A DNA stretch of 64,000 nucleotides from Schleiferia thermophila. Lineage in GTDB: Bacteria; Bacteroidota; Bacteroidia; Flavobacteriales; Schleiferiaceae. Positions 47,712 to 57,800 of this stretch are shown here, piece by piece. A program made the position numbers and the translations under genes. The stretch's first letter is position 1. Each line of letters begins with the position of its first letter. The notes beneath the pieces were generated by a model, which worked only from the letters and a program-made list of their open reading frames with translations, was not told where the DNA came from and did no database searches. Location of the stretch: assembly GCF_003337435.1 (NCBI RefSeq), contig NZ_QPJS01000002.1, positions 186,001 through 250,000 of the forward strand. Direction: 5' to 3'.

Positions 47712-48374
47712 ATGTCAGATACAAAAAGTCTTACCTACAACACCAGTAAAGATCCACTCCGCATTCCAGAATACGGCCGTGTCGTCCATGAAATGATACG
47801 CCATACCCTAAGCCTCCCCGATCGCGAGCAGCGCAGCAAAGCAGCCAGAGCCATTATCGAAGTCATTGGAAATCTCAACCCACAGCTTCGCGACCAACCC
47901 GATTTCCGCCATAAACTCTGGGACCACCTTTTTATAATGTCCGATTTTCAGCTCGATGTTGACGCACCCTACCCCATACCCACCCGCGAACAGCTCACCG
48001 AACCTCCACGACGCCTTCAATACCCCCAAAAAACTCACAGACACCGCTACTACGGCTCCATCATCCGCCAGATGATCAAAAAAGCCTCCGATATGCCCGA
48101 GGGAGAAGAAAAAATTCAATACATCCGCCTGATTGCCAATCAAATGAAGAAAACCTATCTTCAGTGGAATAAAGACACCGTCGAAGACCAAGTCATCATC
48201 GACGACCTCGTCGAACTCTCAAACGGAAAACTCCAAATCTCCGACCTCACCCTTACTTCCAGCTCCACACTTAAAAAACTCACAACCCCGACCAATCAAT
48301 CAGGCAAAAAGAAAAACGGATACAAAAAAAACCAAAAAGCCTACGGTAAGCACAAGAAAAACTTTAAAAAATAA
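47712..48374 (+). CDS. DUF4290 family protein
   Basis: A 220-residue protein of a family confined, as far as I know, to Bacteroidota. Characteristic stretches are I-P-E-Y-G-R-V-V-H-E-M-I, A-R-A-I-I-E-V-I-G-N-L-N-P-Q-L-R-D and K-L-W-D-H-L-F-I-M-S-D-F-Q-L-D-V-D-A-P-Y-P. The last 40 residues are lysine rich and probably disordered. Its function is unknown, but it is directly followed by murA 3 bp later, an association that I recall from other members of the phylum and that hints at a cell-envelope role. Confidence 0.83.
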   Translation: MSDTKSLTYNTSKDPLRIPEYGRVVHEMIRHTLSLPDREQRSKAARAIIEVIGNLNPQLRDQPDFRHKLWDHLFIMSDFQLDVDAPYPIPTREQLTEPPRRLQYPQKTHRHRYYGSIIRQMIKKASDMPEGEEKIQYIRLIANQMKKTYLQWNKDTVEDQVIIDDLVELSNGKLQISDLTLTSSSTLKKLTTPTNQSGKKKNGYKKNQKAYGKHKKNFKK

Positions 48375-48377
48375 TCC

Positions 48378-49688
48378 ATGAGCCAGTTTAAAATACGCGG
48401 AGGCAAGCCTCTGAAAGGCGACATCGTGCCGCAAGGAGCCAAAAACGAAGCCCTTCAGGTCATCTGCGCTACCCTGCTCACCCCCGAGCCCGTCACCATC
48501 AGCAATCTGCCCGATATAGTTGACGTACGCAAACTCATCGATCTGCTTGCCGCCCTAGGGGTCAAAATCACCCCACACTCCCCAAACGAATATACCTTTC
48601 AGGCCGATACCATCGACATCGACTACCTGTATACCGACGACTTTCGCCGGCGAGGTGCAGCTTTGCGCGGCTCTGTCATGATCGTGGGCCCACTGCTCGC
48701 CCGCTTCGGAAAAGGGTACATCCCCAAGCCCGGAGGCGACAAAATAGGACGCCGGCGACTCGACACCCACTTCGATGGGTTCATAAAACTCGGAGCCCGC
48801 CTACGCGGCAATCCCGGCGAAAACTTCTACGGAGTAGAAACCCACAGCCCATTACAAGGCACCTATATGCTCCTCGAGGAGGCCTCCGTCACAGGCACAG
48901 CCAATATCCTCATGGCCGCCGTGCTCGCCCGAGGCACCACCACTATCTACCATGCCGCCTGCGAACCCTACATCCAGCAGCTCTGCCGAATGCTCAACTC
49001 CATGGGCGCCCGCATTACCGGCATAGGCTCCAATCTCCTAACCATCGAAGGAGTCACCTCCCTCCACGGCACCACCCATCGCTGTCTGCCCGATATGATT
49101 GAAGTTGGCTCATTCATCGGCTTAGCAGCCATCACCGGGAGCGACATTACCATCCGAAATGCAGGCGTCCCATATCTGGGCCAGATCCCTTCCGTCTTCC
49201 GAAAACTTGGCATCACCCTACACATCATCGGCGACGACATCCACATACCCCCACACGATCACTACGAAATCGACACCTTCATGGACGGCTCCATCATGAC
49301 CATCTCCGATGCCCCATGGCCAGGCTTCACACCCGACCTGCTCTCCATCGTACTCGTCACAGCCACTCAGGCACGCGGCAGCGTACTCATCCACCAGAAA
49401 ATGTTCGAATCCAGGCTTTTCTTCGTCGATAAGCTCATCGATATGGGCGCACAGATCATTCTCTGCGACCCCCACCGCGCCACCGTCATAGGCCTCGACC
49501 GCCGTCAGCCACTACGCCCCGCTACTATGAGCTCACCCGACATCCGCGCTGGTGTGTCCCTACTCATCGCAGCCCTCAGTGCCGATGGCACTTCCATCAT
49601 CCAAAACATCGAACAAATCGACCGCGGATACCAAAACATCGAGCATCGGCTTCGGCTGTTGGGAGCCGACATCGAGCGAATCCCCTGA
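48378..49688 (+). CDS. murA: UDP-N-acetylglucosamine 1-carboxyvinyltransferase with Asp at the fosfomycin-target position
   Basis: MurA transfers enolpyruvate from PEP to UDP-GlcNAc, the first committed step of peptidoglycan synthesis. The 436-residue protein has P-Q-G-A-K-N-E-A-L near the N-terminus and the active-site loop G-Y-I-P-K-P-G-G-D-K-I-G. In E. coli this loop has Cys115, which fosfomycin alkylates; here the equivalent residue is Asp121. The same Cys-to-Asp change is known to give intrinsic fosfomycin resistance in Mycobacterium and Chlamydia. The coding strand is strongly C rich, especially towards the 3' end. An interspersed element begins 17 bp after the stop. Confidence 0.94.
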   Translation: MSQFKIRGGKPLKGDIVPQGAKNEALQVICATLLTPEPVTISNLPDIVDVRKLIDLLAALGVKITPHSPNEYTFQADTIDIDYLYTDDFRRRGAALRGSVMIVGPLLARFGKGYIPKPGGDKIGRRRLDTHFDGFIKLGARLRGNPGENFYGVETHSPLQGTYMLLEEASVTGTANILMAAVLARGTTTIYHAACEPYIQQLCRMLNSMGARITGIGSNLLTIEGVTSLHGTTHRCLPDMIEVGSFIGLAAITGSDITIRNAGVPYLGQIPSVFRKLGITLHIIGDDIHIPPHDHYEIDTFMDGSIMTISDAPWPGFTPDLLSIVLVTATQARGSVLIHQKMFESRLFFVDKLIDMGAQIILCDPHRATVIGLDRRQPLRPATMSSPDIRAGVSLLIAALSADGTSIIQNIEQIDRGYQNIEHRLRLLGADIERIP

Positions 49689-49704
49689 TTCAAAATTGTA
49701 CATT

Positions 49705-49876
49705 GGGCGCCTCCCCCGGCCATCCAGGGGAGGCCGGGGGCCGGTCTACGGCTCCTATTCCCCTTGCAGACCGGGCGTAGACCATCGGGCTGCGGTGGCT
49801 CGCTGCCGCTCCGCCTCCTCGCCCGTGGGCTACTTTGCCCGCCTGCTGCGGCTCATATCCGCCTCCGCCCTGGCGC
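49705..49876 (-). repeat. GC-rich structured interspersed element, copy 2 (inverted)
   Basis: A 172-bp copy of the element at 35200-35375, on the opposite strand. Read on the minus strand it begins at 49876. One helix pairs GTAGCCCA (49833-49826) with TGGTCTAC (49784-49777). Compared with copy 1, G-C has become A-T at the third pair, A-T has become C-G at the sixth, and the fifth pair is mismatched, so pairing has been largely kept through double changes. The 3' hairpin keeps the CCCCCGGCC/GGCCGGGGG stem, but its loop sequence is wholly different. The other strand is open in one frame, but the differences between copies fall mostly on first and second codon positions, which argues against a protein. 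Confidence 0.83.
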
Positions 49877-50401
49877 GGAACTCACACTGGTAGACATCTA
49901 CACTTGAAGTACTTCAGGCTTCCATACCAAAGTCTCACACATCACAACCTCCAGCCAACCGCAATCCATTTGCTCCGCTTCCCGCAATCAAGCATTTACT
50001 ACCAATACGGCTACGTAATAGCGCATTTATCATTTTTCAACAAAACCTGTTAAGCAACTTCCAACTGTGCCAAAGTGGGAGATACTCCCGCAAAAAATTC
50101 CCGTAAGTACGCGACAGTCCGATGCATACCGTGTAATGGGAATTTTGCCACAGCCTGAACCACCCCCCACACTTCCGCAAGTACACGACTGTACCAATCC
50201 ATCCCTCTGCCTCTACTCAGCAACTGTATCCTCAAAGGACTATAAAGAACTTCCCTGCATCCGGCCAGTATTCACCATATTTGGACAAGGCTATTGTCAA
50301 TAGGCCATATGGATGAGCAGATCAATATCCGGTTTCCACCGTCATCCGCATGAAATCCCTCCCATGTACCAACCGGATATGTAGGCTGTGCAACTTATCA
50401 C
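49877..50401. other. Non-coding C-rich region after element copy 2, with short imperfect repeats
   Basis: No convincing gene is present. The + strand is C rich (49921-49980 has 25 C and 5 G). A 9-bp inverted repeat AAAATTCCC/GGGAATTTT lies at 50094-50102 and 50138-50146. CCGTAAGTACGCGAC (50101-50115) recurs as CCGCAAGTACACGAC (50175-50189). Two short frames (50067-50303 + and 50050-50235 -) lack any recognisable domain. The stretch may be a decayed insertion or plain spacer. Confidence 0.5.
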
Positions 50402-51232
50402 TTATTCCTTGAGCTGCTTACCACAATGAGGGCATGTGGTGCTTGCTTCCTTCGAATCCTTTTCTGTGTCCTCTTGTGCAATTTTCTGTAACTCCGTGCT
50501 GAATCCACCTGCCAAAATACCAGCCGGTAAGGCAAAAAGACCAATTCCCATGAGAGCGATAATTCCCCCCAGAAATTTTCCAACCGGAGTTATGGGATGC
50601 ATATCTCCATAACCCACCGTGGTCAGGGTGATAATGCCCCACCACATCGTTTCCGGTATGCTGCGAAAAACTTCCGGCTGGGCTTTGTTTTCTACATAAA
50701 ACATCAGAAAAGAAACAAATATCAGCATGATGATAATGAAAAACAAGGCAAACATCAGCTCCTGAAACTTTGCTCTGAAAACTCGACCCAGCAGTTGAAG
50801 AGCCGTAAAATACCTGAAAAGCTTAAAAATCCGAAACAGCCTGAAGACCATCAGATAGTAATAATTTAGCCCAAACATGAAGTTGAGATAGAAAGGCAAA
50901 ATGGCCAGCAAATCCACGATCCCATAAAAACTCAGCACAAAGCCCACTCTAGGTCTTTTAAATCTGGAATACACTTCTGTGACAGGAGCTATCCAGATTC
51001 TAAGCACGTATTCGATAGTGAAAAACAATACAGTAAATACCTCAAGCAGATAAAAATTCTGTCGGTAGTAAAGCGGAATATCCGGTACTGAATCGATGAT
51101 GAGTACCGTGAGGTTTACAATGATAATAAGGGTGATAAATACATCTATGGCTTTTGCCCATCCAGATTCAGCAGTTCCAGGTTCGAGCAGATAGGCACAT
51201 CGCTCTTTTAGTTTTTGATATGTTTTCCTCAT
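50402..51232 (-). CDS. Voltage-gated-type potassium channel (6-TM ion transporter)
   Basis: A 276-residue channel with six transmembrane segments and a pore loop. The selectivity filter T-T-V-G-Y-G-D occupies residues 204-210, and an S4-like helix carries spaced basic residues (Arg131, Arg134, Lys137, Arg140), as in KvAP-type channels. It probably conducts K+ in a voltage-dependent way as a tetramer. The cytoplasmic tail ends with C-P-H-C-G-K, half of a zinc-ribbon-like motif. It stands alone between the non-coding region after copy 2 and the S9 peptidase, and is divergent from the latter. Confidence 0.88.
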   Translation of the reverse strand: MRKTYQKLKERCAYLLEPGTAESGWAKAIDVFITLIIIVNLTVLIIDSVPDIPLYYRQNFYLLEVFTVLFFTIEYVLRIWIAPVTEVYSRFKRPRVGFVLSFYGIVDLLAILPFYLNFMFGLNYYYLMVFRLFRIFKLFRYFTALQLLGRVFRAKFQELMFALFFIIIMLIFVSFLMFYVENKAQPEVFRSIPETMWWGIITLTTVGYGDMHPITPVGKFLGGIIALMGIGLFALPAGILAGGFSTELQKIAQEDTEKDSKEASTTCPHCGKQLKE

Positions 51233-51513
51233 GCACGGAAAGTACTAAAAACACAACACAGCACCAAATATGAAAGTAGCCGTCAATATTTTATCAAAAA
51301 GTTTTGTAGGGGATTCAAATTTGCTTGCAGAAATTTTCCTGTGATATCACTACATTGGCAGGAGTGAGCGATGATTCAAAAAAGCTTATGGAAAAGATGT
51401 TTTTCTTGTTTTTACTTCATTGGTCCCTGTTGCATGTAAGCAGGATACTGTAAAGATCACAGGCGCACGGGTTTGGCTTATCATATTTATTTTGTACATC
51501 CATAATCCAATCT

Positions 51514-54312
51514 ATGAAAGAGTACTCATTCGCACGGGTAAAATATGCAGTTGTATGTGTATGTGTGAGTTTTTCGGCTATTGGCCAGATGGGGCAAAGC
51601 TTTGATCCAGACATAATTGAAAAATTTCATCACCTGAGAGATGAAAAAGTCAGCCGCGATTCCAAATGGATGGCCTGGAAAGTTGGGCCGGTAGAGGGCG
51701 ATGGCTATATGATGCTTCTCAACAACGATGGCGGAGATACTATCCGACTCGACCGGTGTATTCAAGTGCATTTTAATTACCTGTCTGATTACGCCCTCGC
51801 TATCGTAAGTCCGCCTTTTGAAGAGGTTCGAAATGCCAAGCTTGCTAAAAAACCAAAAGATAAATGGCCAAAAAACATCCTGATTCGGATATCTGCTAGT
51901 TTTCAGATTGATACTGTAGGTGAGGTGGAGAGGCTTTACTTCCCCGAAAAGTCGACGGAAGTAGTCTACTTTACAGCTCCTTCCCGGCCGAAACAGACCG
52001 TAAAAGATAGCACTGAAGCCGATACAGCAGCATCAAAGCCATCCAAAATCACGACTCCTAAAGAAAAGCCTCTGTATCGACTTAATATAAAGACGGGTGA
52101 CACGCTGTTTCTGGCATATCCTACGGATGTAGGGGTCTCTGCCGATGGCATGTGGCTTTTGTATGCCTCGAAAAATCCAGAAACATCGTCCGAAAAAAAA
52201 ATTCTCAGACTGTTTAAATCGTCTGACGCGACTCACCAGGTGCTCGATACACTTTCATTTGAATTCAGAAAGTTGCTTGTCTCGGATCATGGTACATACA
52301 TTTCATGGTTGGCACAGTCGGATAGTGCTGCTGATCCGCCGATATGGAAGTGGACGCTGGCATGCAATGCCAGGGGAAAGCAAGTCCAGATTCAGATTAC
52401 GGATACGCTTGCTTTGAACGGATACTTTAATGCCGATGGCGATTGGATGTTTTCGGAGTCGGAAAACAGGCTGTACCTGACAATGCATACAGGCAGACCA
52501 GGGAAACAAAACCCTGATTCAACAAAGCTTGAAGATGAAAGGCCTGAATTCGATCTCTACACGCACGCAGACTACCATCTGATGTCATGGCAGCTGGCAA
52601 ATCTCGGTCAGTTGCGCAGCAAGGGACTCAAAGCGGTCTATCACACCGGAAAAAATAAACTGGTGATGATAACTTCGGATATCGAAGAATACGCTTACAT
52701 CGATACAAAAAAGGATGACCCCTATATACTGGTGCGATTGGATGAAGGTCTGAAGGAGGGAAGGAATTGGGAATTTCCCAATGAGTTTTCTTATCAATTG
52801 GTGCATACAGATGATGGGAGGAGAATACCGGTGGTCAGAAAAGTTCGCTCAGGTGCAGTCCTATCGCCTGGCGGGCAGTTTGTCACCTGGTTTGATCCAG
52901 AGGAGCGGGTTTGGAAGTGTTTTAGGGTAAGAGATCAATCAGTGGTGATGTTGGGTGCAGATGTGGCTACAGAATGGCACCAGGCCAGCCATGATCTTCC
53001 GTCACCTCCTCCTGCCTTTGGGTTGGCAGGGTTCACTGCTGGTGATCGCCGGGTGTGGATATACGACCGGCATCATATCTATGCTTGTGATCCAAATGGC
53101 AGAGCAAAAAGCGTAAAAGTCAGTCATTTTTCGGACCAGGACCATGAGGTTCGTTATCGCGGGATTTATCAGAGAGAGAATTTTATAGGTCAGGTCAGTG
53201 GGTCGGCTTTGCTTGTGCAAAAAAATCTCCACTCTCTTGAAGAAAAGCTGGTGTTGGTGAGTCTTCGCAAGGGCAATGTCCTAAATAGCCGTGCGCTCAA
53301 CAAATCGCTGCTGCGTATACTGGGGGGTGAGTTTGGACAATGGTTTCTGCTACGGGAAGAGAGTTATCTGCAGTATCCTGAAATACAAACGGCAGATTCG
53401 GAATTGGAGCGTTTTCGCCAATGGTCGGATCTTGGCCTTCAGTACGATGGATTCAGGCGGGGTCAGGTTTTCAAATTTCCATATGAGGTGCGGCTTTCCA
53501 ACGATTCGTTGGTAGCGCTCGAGGGGCTGGTATACCTGGATACGACTGCAGCAGAAAAACAGCCGGGCATTGTTTACTTCTACGAGCGCAATGCCGAGAA
53601 TATGCATCGCCACTATTCACCGCGCTTTAGCAGGAGTATTATCAATCCGCTGGTGTATGTTTCGCATGGATATGCGGTGATCATACCGGATATTGTATAT
53701 ACGACGGGCAATCCGGGGCAGGATGCTTTGAAGTGTGTGACGGCCGCAGTGGATTCAGCACTCAGGTTGTTTGACCGCATCGACGGGTCACGGCTTGGGG
53801 TCAACGGACAAAGCTGGGGGGGCTATCAGGTGGCCTATATCATCACGCAGACAAACCGGTACAAGTCCGCCTTTGCCGGTGCTCCGGTGGCCAATATGAC
53901 GAGCGCATACGGCGGCATCCGATGGGGTACCGGGCATAGCCGCATCTCCCAATACGAGCAGGGGCAGAGCCGGATAGGCGCTGCTCTGTGGGACAATCCG
54001 CAGGCCTACATCCAAAACAGTCCTCTCTTTCACCTGCCCGGTGTTGAGACTCCACTGCTGATCATGCACAACGACCGCGATGGTGCGGTACCTTATTATC
54101 AGGGGATAGAACTCTTCATGGGACTGAACCGACTCAAAAAGCCTGTGTGGATGCTGGTGTACAACAAGGAAGACCACAATCTGACACAGCTTAAGAATAT
54201 GCGCGATTTGACGGGTAAGGTGCTGGATTTTTACAATCATTTTCTCAAAGGTGAGCCAATGCCTGAGTGGATGAAGGGAATACCGGCTACACGGAAGGGT
54301 TTGGACTTTTAG
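51514..54312 (+). CDS. S9-family serine peptidase (prolyl oligopeptidase-like), exported
   Basis: A 932-residue protein with an N-terminal hydrophobic signal (about residues 8-25), a long beta-rich region that may form the propeller, and a C-terminal alpha/beta-hydrolase peptidase domain. The catalytic triad is readable: Ser767 in G-Q-S-W-G-G, Asp856 in H-N-D-R-D-G-A-V-P and His888 in K-E-D-H-N-L. These enzymes cut peptides, often after proline or alanine, in the periplasm or outside the cell. It resembles the large S9C-type peptidases of Bacteroidota. Base use becomes increasingly G rich towards the 3' end, near element copy 3. Confidence 0.88.
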   Translation: MKEYSFARVKYAVVCVCVSFSAIGQMGQSFDPDIIEKFHHLRDEKVSRDSKWMAWKVGPVEGDGYMMLLNNDGGDTIRLDRCIQVHFNYLSDYALAIVSPPFEEVRNAKLAKKPKDKWPKNILIRISASFQIDTVGEVERLYFPEKSTEVVYFTAPSRPKQTVKDSTEADTAASKPSKITTPKEKPLYRLNIKTGDTLFLAYPTDVGVSADGMWLLYASKNPETSSEKKILRLFKSSDATHQVLDTLSFEFRKLLVSDHGTYISWLAQSDSAADPPIWKWTLACNARGKQVQIQITDTLALNGYFNADGDWMFSESENRLYLTMHTGRPGKQNPDSTKLEDERPEFDLYTHADYHLMSWQLANLGQLRSKGLKAVYHTGKNKLVMITSDIEEYAYIDTKKDDPYILVRLDEGLKEGRNWEFPNEFSYQLVHTDDGRRIPVVRKVRSGAVLSPGGQFVTWFDPEERVWKCFRVRDQSVVMLGADVATEWHQASHDLPSPPPAFGLAGFTAGDRRVWIYDRHHIYACDPNGRAKSVKVSHFSDQDHEVRYRGIYQRENFIGQVSGSALLVQKNLHSLEEKLVLVSLRKGNVLNSRALNKSLLRILGGEFGQWFLLREESYLQYPEIQTADSELERFRQWSDLGLQYDGFRRGQVFKFPYEVRLSNDSLVALEGLVYLDTTAAEKQPGIVYFYERNAENMHRHYSPRFSRSIINPLVYVSHGYAVIIPDIVYTTGNPGQDALKCVTAAVDSALRLFDRIDGSRLGVNGQSWGGYQVAYIITQTNRYKSAFAGAPVANMTSAYGGIRWGTGHSRISQYEQGQSRIGAALWDNPQAYIQNSPLFHLPGVETPLLIMHNDRDGAVPYYQGIELFMGLNRLKKPVWMLVYNKEDHNLTQLKNMRDLTGKVLDFYNHFLKGEPMPEWMKGIPATRKGLDF

Positions 54313-54625
54313 TTTCCGGGAAATTTAGGGAGGGTCGTACTGTATGCATGCCTGAGGTTGTGAAGTAGGGCATGCAATGGAAGTTAGGGGAGTTTTTGAT
54401 GGTGAATTGTCGGATTGATAGTGTGTATGATGTTGGATGGTGATGTTCAGACTTAGGTTTTTTGTCAGGTAATTGGAGGGGGGGGTAGTGGTTTATTGGG
54501 AGGTCAGAGGTTTAAAAATGGAGGCTTTTGAACGCGTAATGTTTATGGGTAAACTAGTTTGGATGGTGGTATTTGGTGAGTGGGGTTGTAAAGTCCACAC
54601 AGTGTAGGGGCATGATGTGTTTGAT
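54313..54625. other. Non-coding G/T-rich stretch before element copy 3
   Basis: No gene or RNA recognised. The + strand is nearly devoid of C (54421-54480 has 22 G and 3 C) and contains a run of nine G at 54478-54486. It joins the S9 peptidase gene to the interspersed element at 54626. Confidence 0.5.
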
Positions 54626-54797
54626 GCGCCAGGGCGGAGGCGGATATGAGCTGCAGCGGGCGGGCGGTGTGGATCACGGGCGAGGAGGCGGAGCGGTAGC
54701 GAGCCACCGCAGCCCGATGTGCCACGCCCGATCCGCAAAGGGAATAGGAGCCGCAGACCGGCCCCCGGCCGCTCACAGGCGGCCGGGGGAGGCGCCC
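54626..54797 (+). repeat. GC-rich structured interspersed element, copy 3
   Basis: A 172-bp copy in the same orientation as copy 1. GCGCC at the start pairs with GGCGC near the end. The outer helix GCGGAT/ATCCGC and the CGGGC/GCCCG helix are identical to copy 1. The inner helix GTGGATCA (54669-54676) with TGTGCCAC (54718-54725) has two internal mismatches here. The 3' hairpin CCCCCGGCCGC/GCGGCCGGGGG encloses TCACAG. It sits between the S9 peptidase and the end of secA, 24 bases from the secA stop codon, so it could be in the 3' region of the secA message, where it would be read as antisense. Confidence 0.84.
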
Positions 54798-54820
54798 TAT
54801 GGAGAAATTTTTATTGGATT

Positions 54821-57800
54821 TTAATCTATGATGACCCAGTTGCCGGTTTGAAGGAGGGGTTGGGCTTGTTTGTATTTGAGGTTTTTGCGTTCGCCGGTGG
54901 TGAGGTTTTGGATGGTGATATGGTCGTTGCGTCCGTATTTTTTGTCGCTGATGATGGGGCGACGTGTGGGCGGTGAGTCGGGCAATGATGAGGAGGCTGG
55001 TCCTGAGGTGGTTAGGACCTCGCTGCGGTTTTTGATATGGCGTGCCGGGGCAGGGGCGGTGACTTGTTCGGCGTTTTGGACGGGGATGAACGCGTGCATG
55101 AGAAAGGATACCAGCTCGCGGTTGAGTTTTTCCTTCATCTTTTTGAAGAGCTCGAAAGATTCGAATTTGTAGATGAGGAGAGGGTCTTTTTGTTCGTATA
55201 TTGCTCCTTGTACGGCCTGTCGGAGGTCGTCCATGTCGCGGAGGTGGTCTTTCCAGGCTTCGTCGATCAGGGTGAGGGTGACGGATTTTTCGAAATCGCG
55301 GATGATGGATTGGCAGCGTGTTTCGTAGGCTTTTTGGAGGTTGGCGGCTATTTGGATGCCTTTATGTCCGTCGGTGAAGGGGATGAGGATGTTTTGATAG
55401 TGGGTGCCGTGGGTTTCGAATACATTTTTGATGGCGGGCCAGGCTTTTTCGGCCAGGATTTGTGATTTTTTGGTGTAGTGGTCAGTGACGGTGTGGTAGA
55501 GTTGATCGATGAGTTTGTTGGTGTCGATGCGTTCGAATTCTTCCTGGCTGAACGGGGAGTCGATGCCGAAGTAGCGGGCCAGTTCGACGCGGAAACCTTC
55601 GAAGTCTTTGGTGTCTTTAAAGAGTTCTACGGCGGAGGCACAGGTTTGAAAGATTGCGTCGGCCAGGTCGATGGCGAGTTTTTCGCCGTAGAGGGCGTTT
55701 CGGCGCCAGCGGTAGATGACTTCGCGTTGTTTGTTCATGACATCGTCGTACTCGAGCAGGCGTTTGCGAATGCCGAAGTTGTTTTCTTCTACTTTTCGCT
55801 GTGCGCGTTCGATGGATTTGGTGACCATTGAGTGCTGGATGACTTCGCCTTCTTTGTGCCCGAGGCGGTCCATGATGGAGGCGATGCGTTCGGAGCCGAA
55901 GAGCCGCATGAGGTTGTCCTCGAGGGACACGAAGAACTGGGAGGATCCCGGGTCGCCCTGGCGGCCGGCGCGTCCGCGCAGCTGGCGATCGACGCGACGG
56001 GAGTCGTGACGTTCGGTGCCTATGATGGCCAATCCTCCAGCAGCTCGGCTTTCGGGGGTGAGTTTGATGTCGGTACCGCGGCCTGCCATGTTGGTGGCGA
56101 TGGTGACGGTGCCCGGGCGGCCGGCTTCGGCTACGATTTCGGCTTCGCGCTGGTGGAGTTTGGCGTTGAGGACATTGTGCTTGATTTTGCGCAGGGTGAG
56201 TGCGCGACTGAGGAGTTCGGAATTTTCGACACTGGTGGTACCAACGAGCACAGGCCTGTTTTGCTGTACGAGGTTTATGATTTCTTCGATGACGGCATTG
56301 AATTTTTCTCGTTTGGTCTTATAGACGAGGTCTTCTTTGTCCTGGCGAATTACGGGTTTGTTGGTGGGAATTACGACGACGTCGAGTTTGTAGATGTCCC
56401 AGAATTCGGCGGCTTCGGTTTCGGCGGTACCGGTCATACCGGCCAGCTTGTGGTACATGCGGAAGTAATTCTGGAGGGTGATGGTGGCATAGGTCTGTGT
56501 GGAGGCTTCTATTTTGACGCCTTCTTTGGCTTCGATGGCTTGGTGGAGTCCGTCGGAGTATCGGCGGCCTTCCATGATACGGCCTGTTTGCTCGTCTACG
56601 ATTTTGACTTTGTTGTCCATCACTACGTATTCTACATCACGTTCGAACATGGTGTAGGCTCTGACGAGCTGATTCATTATGTGGATGCGCTCACTGCGGA
56701 GGGCAAAGTCGCGCATGAGTTGTTCTTTTTGCTTGATTTTTTCCTCTGGGGTGGTGTTTTGTTTTTCGATTTCGGCTACAGCTGCACCTATGTCGGGCAG
56801 GATAAAGAAATCGGGCGAGGTGTCGCGCGAAAGGAATTCAATGCCTTTTTCGGTGAGGTCTATCTGGTTGTTTTTTTCTTCGATGGTGAAGAGGAGTGCG
56901 GCATCGACTTTGGGCATTTCCTTGCCTTGCTCCTGGAGATAGTAGTTTTCGGTTTTTTGCAGGATGGTTTTGATGCCTTCTTCGCTGAGGTATTTGATGA
57001 GGGGCTTAAACTTCGGGAGGCCTCGATGGGCGCGCAGCAGGTGAAATCCGCCGTCTTTGGTATTGCCGGCTGCAATGAGTTTTTTAGCTTCGTTGAGTTC
57101 TGTGGTTACGATTTTTCGTTGTTCTTCGACCAGGCGTGCGACGTAGGGTTTGAGTTCTTCGAAGTCTTTCAGGTTATTTTTTCCGGTAGGTCCTGAGATG
57201 ATGAGGGGTGTACGTGCATCGTCGATGAGTACGGAGTCTACCTCGTCTACTATGGCGTAGTGGTGTTTTCTTTGGACGATTTCGTCGATGCTTCGTGCCA
57301 TGTTGTCGCGGAGGTAGTCAAAGCCGAATTCGGAGTTGGTACCGAAAGTAATATCACATTGATAGGCTGCTCTTCGTTCTGGGGAGTTGGGTTGGGTTTT
57401 ATCGATGCAGCCTACGGAAAGTCCGTGGAATTCATAGATCGGGCCCATCCAGTCGGCGTCGCGTTTGGCGAGGTAGTCGTTTACGGTGACCAGATGTACG
57501 CCTTTACCTGCAAGTGCATTGAGATAGACGGGTAGGGTAGCTACGAGAGTTTTCCCTTCGCCGGTGGCCATTTCGGCAATTTTTCCTTTGTGTAAGGCTA
57601 CACCACCGATCAACTGTACGTCGTAGTGCACCATGTCCCACCGTACGGGGTGGCCGGCAACCAACCAGGTGGATGACCAGCGGGCTTTGTCGCCGAGGAT
57701 TTGTACATTGGATTTTCTGGCCGATAGGGCTCTGTCAAATTCTGTGGCTGTGACTTCGATGTATTCATTTTCTTTGAATCGCCTGGCCGTCTCTCTAACC

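Noticed and set aside
49552-49893. Peptides encoded by the interspersed element (the same frame is open in all three copies)
   Set aside because: Between copies the changes fall mainly on first and second codon positions, there is no common start codon, and the frame runs on differently outside each copy. Folding, not coding, seems to be kept.
51420-51605. A 61-codon frame before the S9 peptidase
   Set aside because: It overlaps the peptidase signal sequence in another frame and has no family features.
55832-57196. A 454-codon open frame on the + strand inside secA
   Set aside because: It is antisense to a clearly identified secA. Its length comes from the G-rich composition of this strand, which removes stop codons; the peptide has no recognisable domain.
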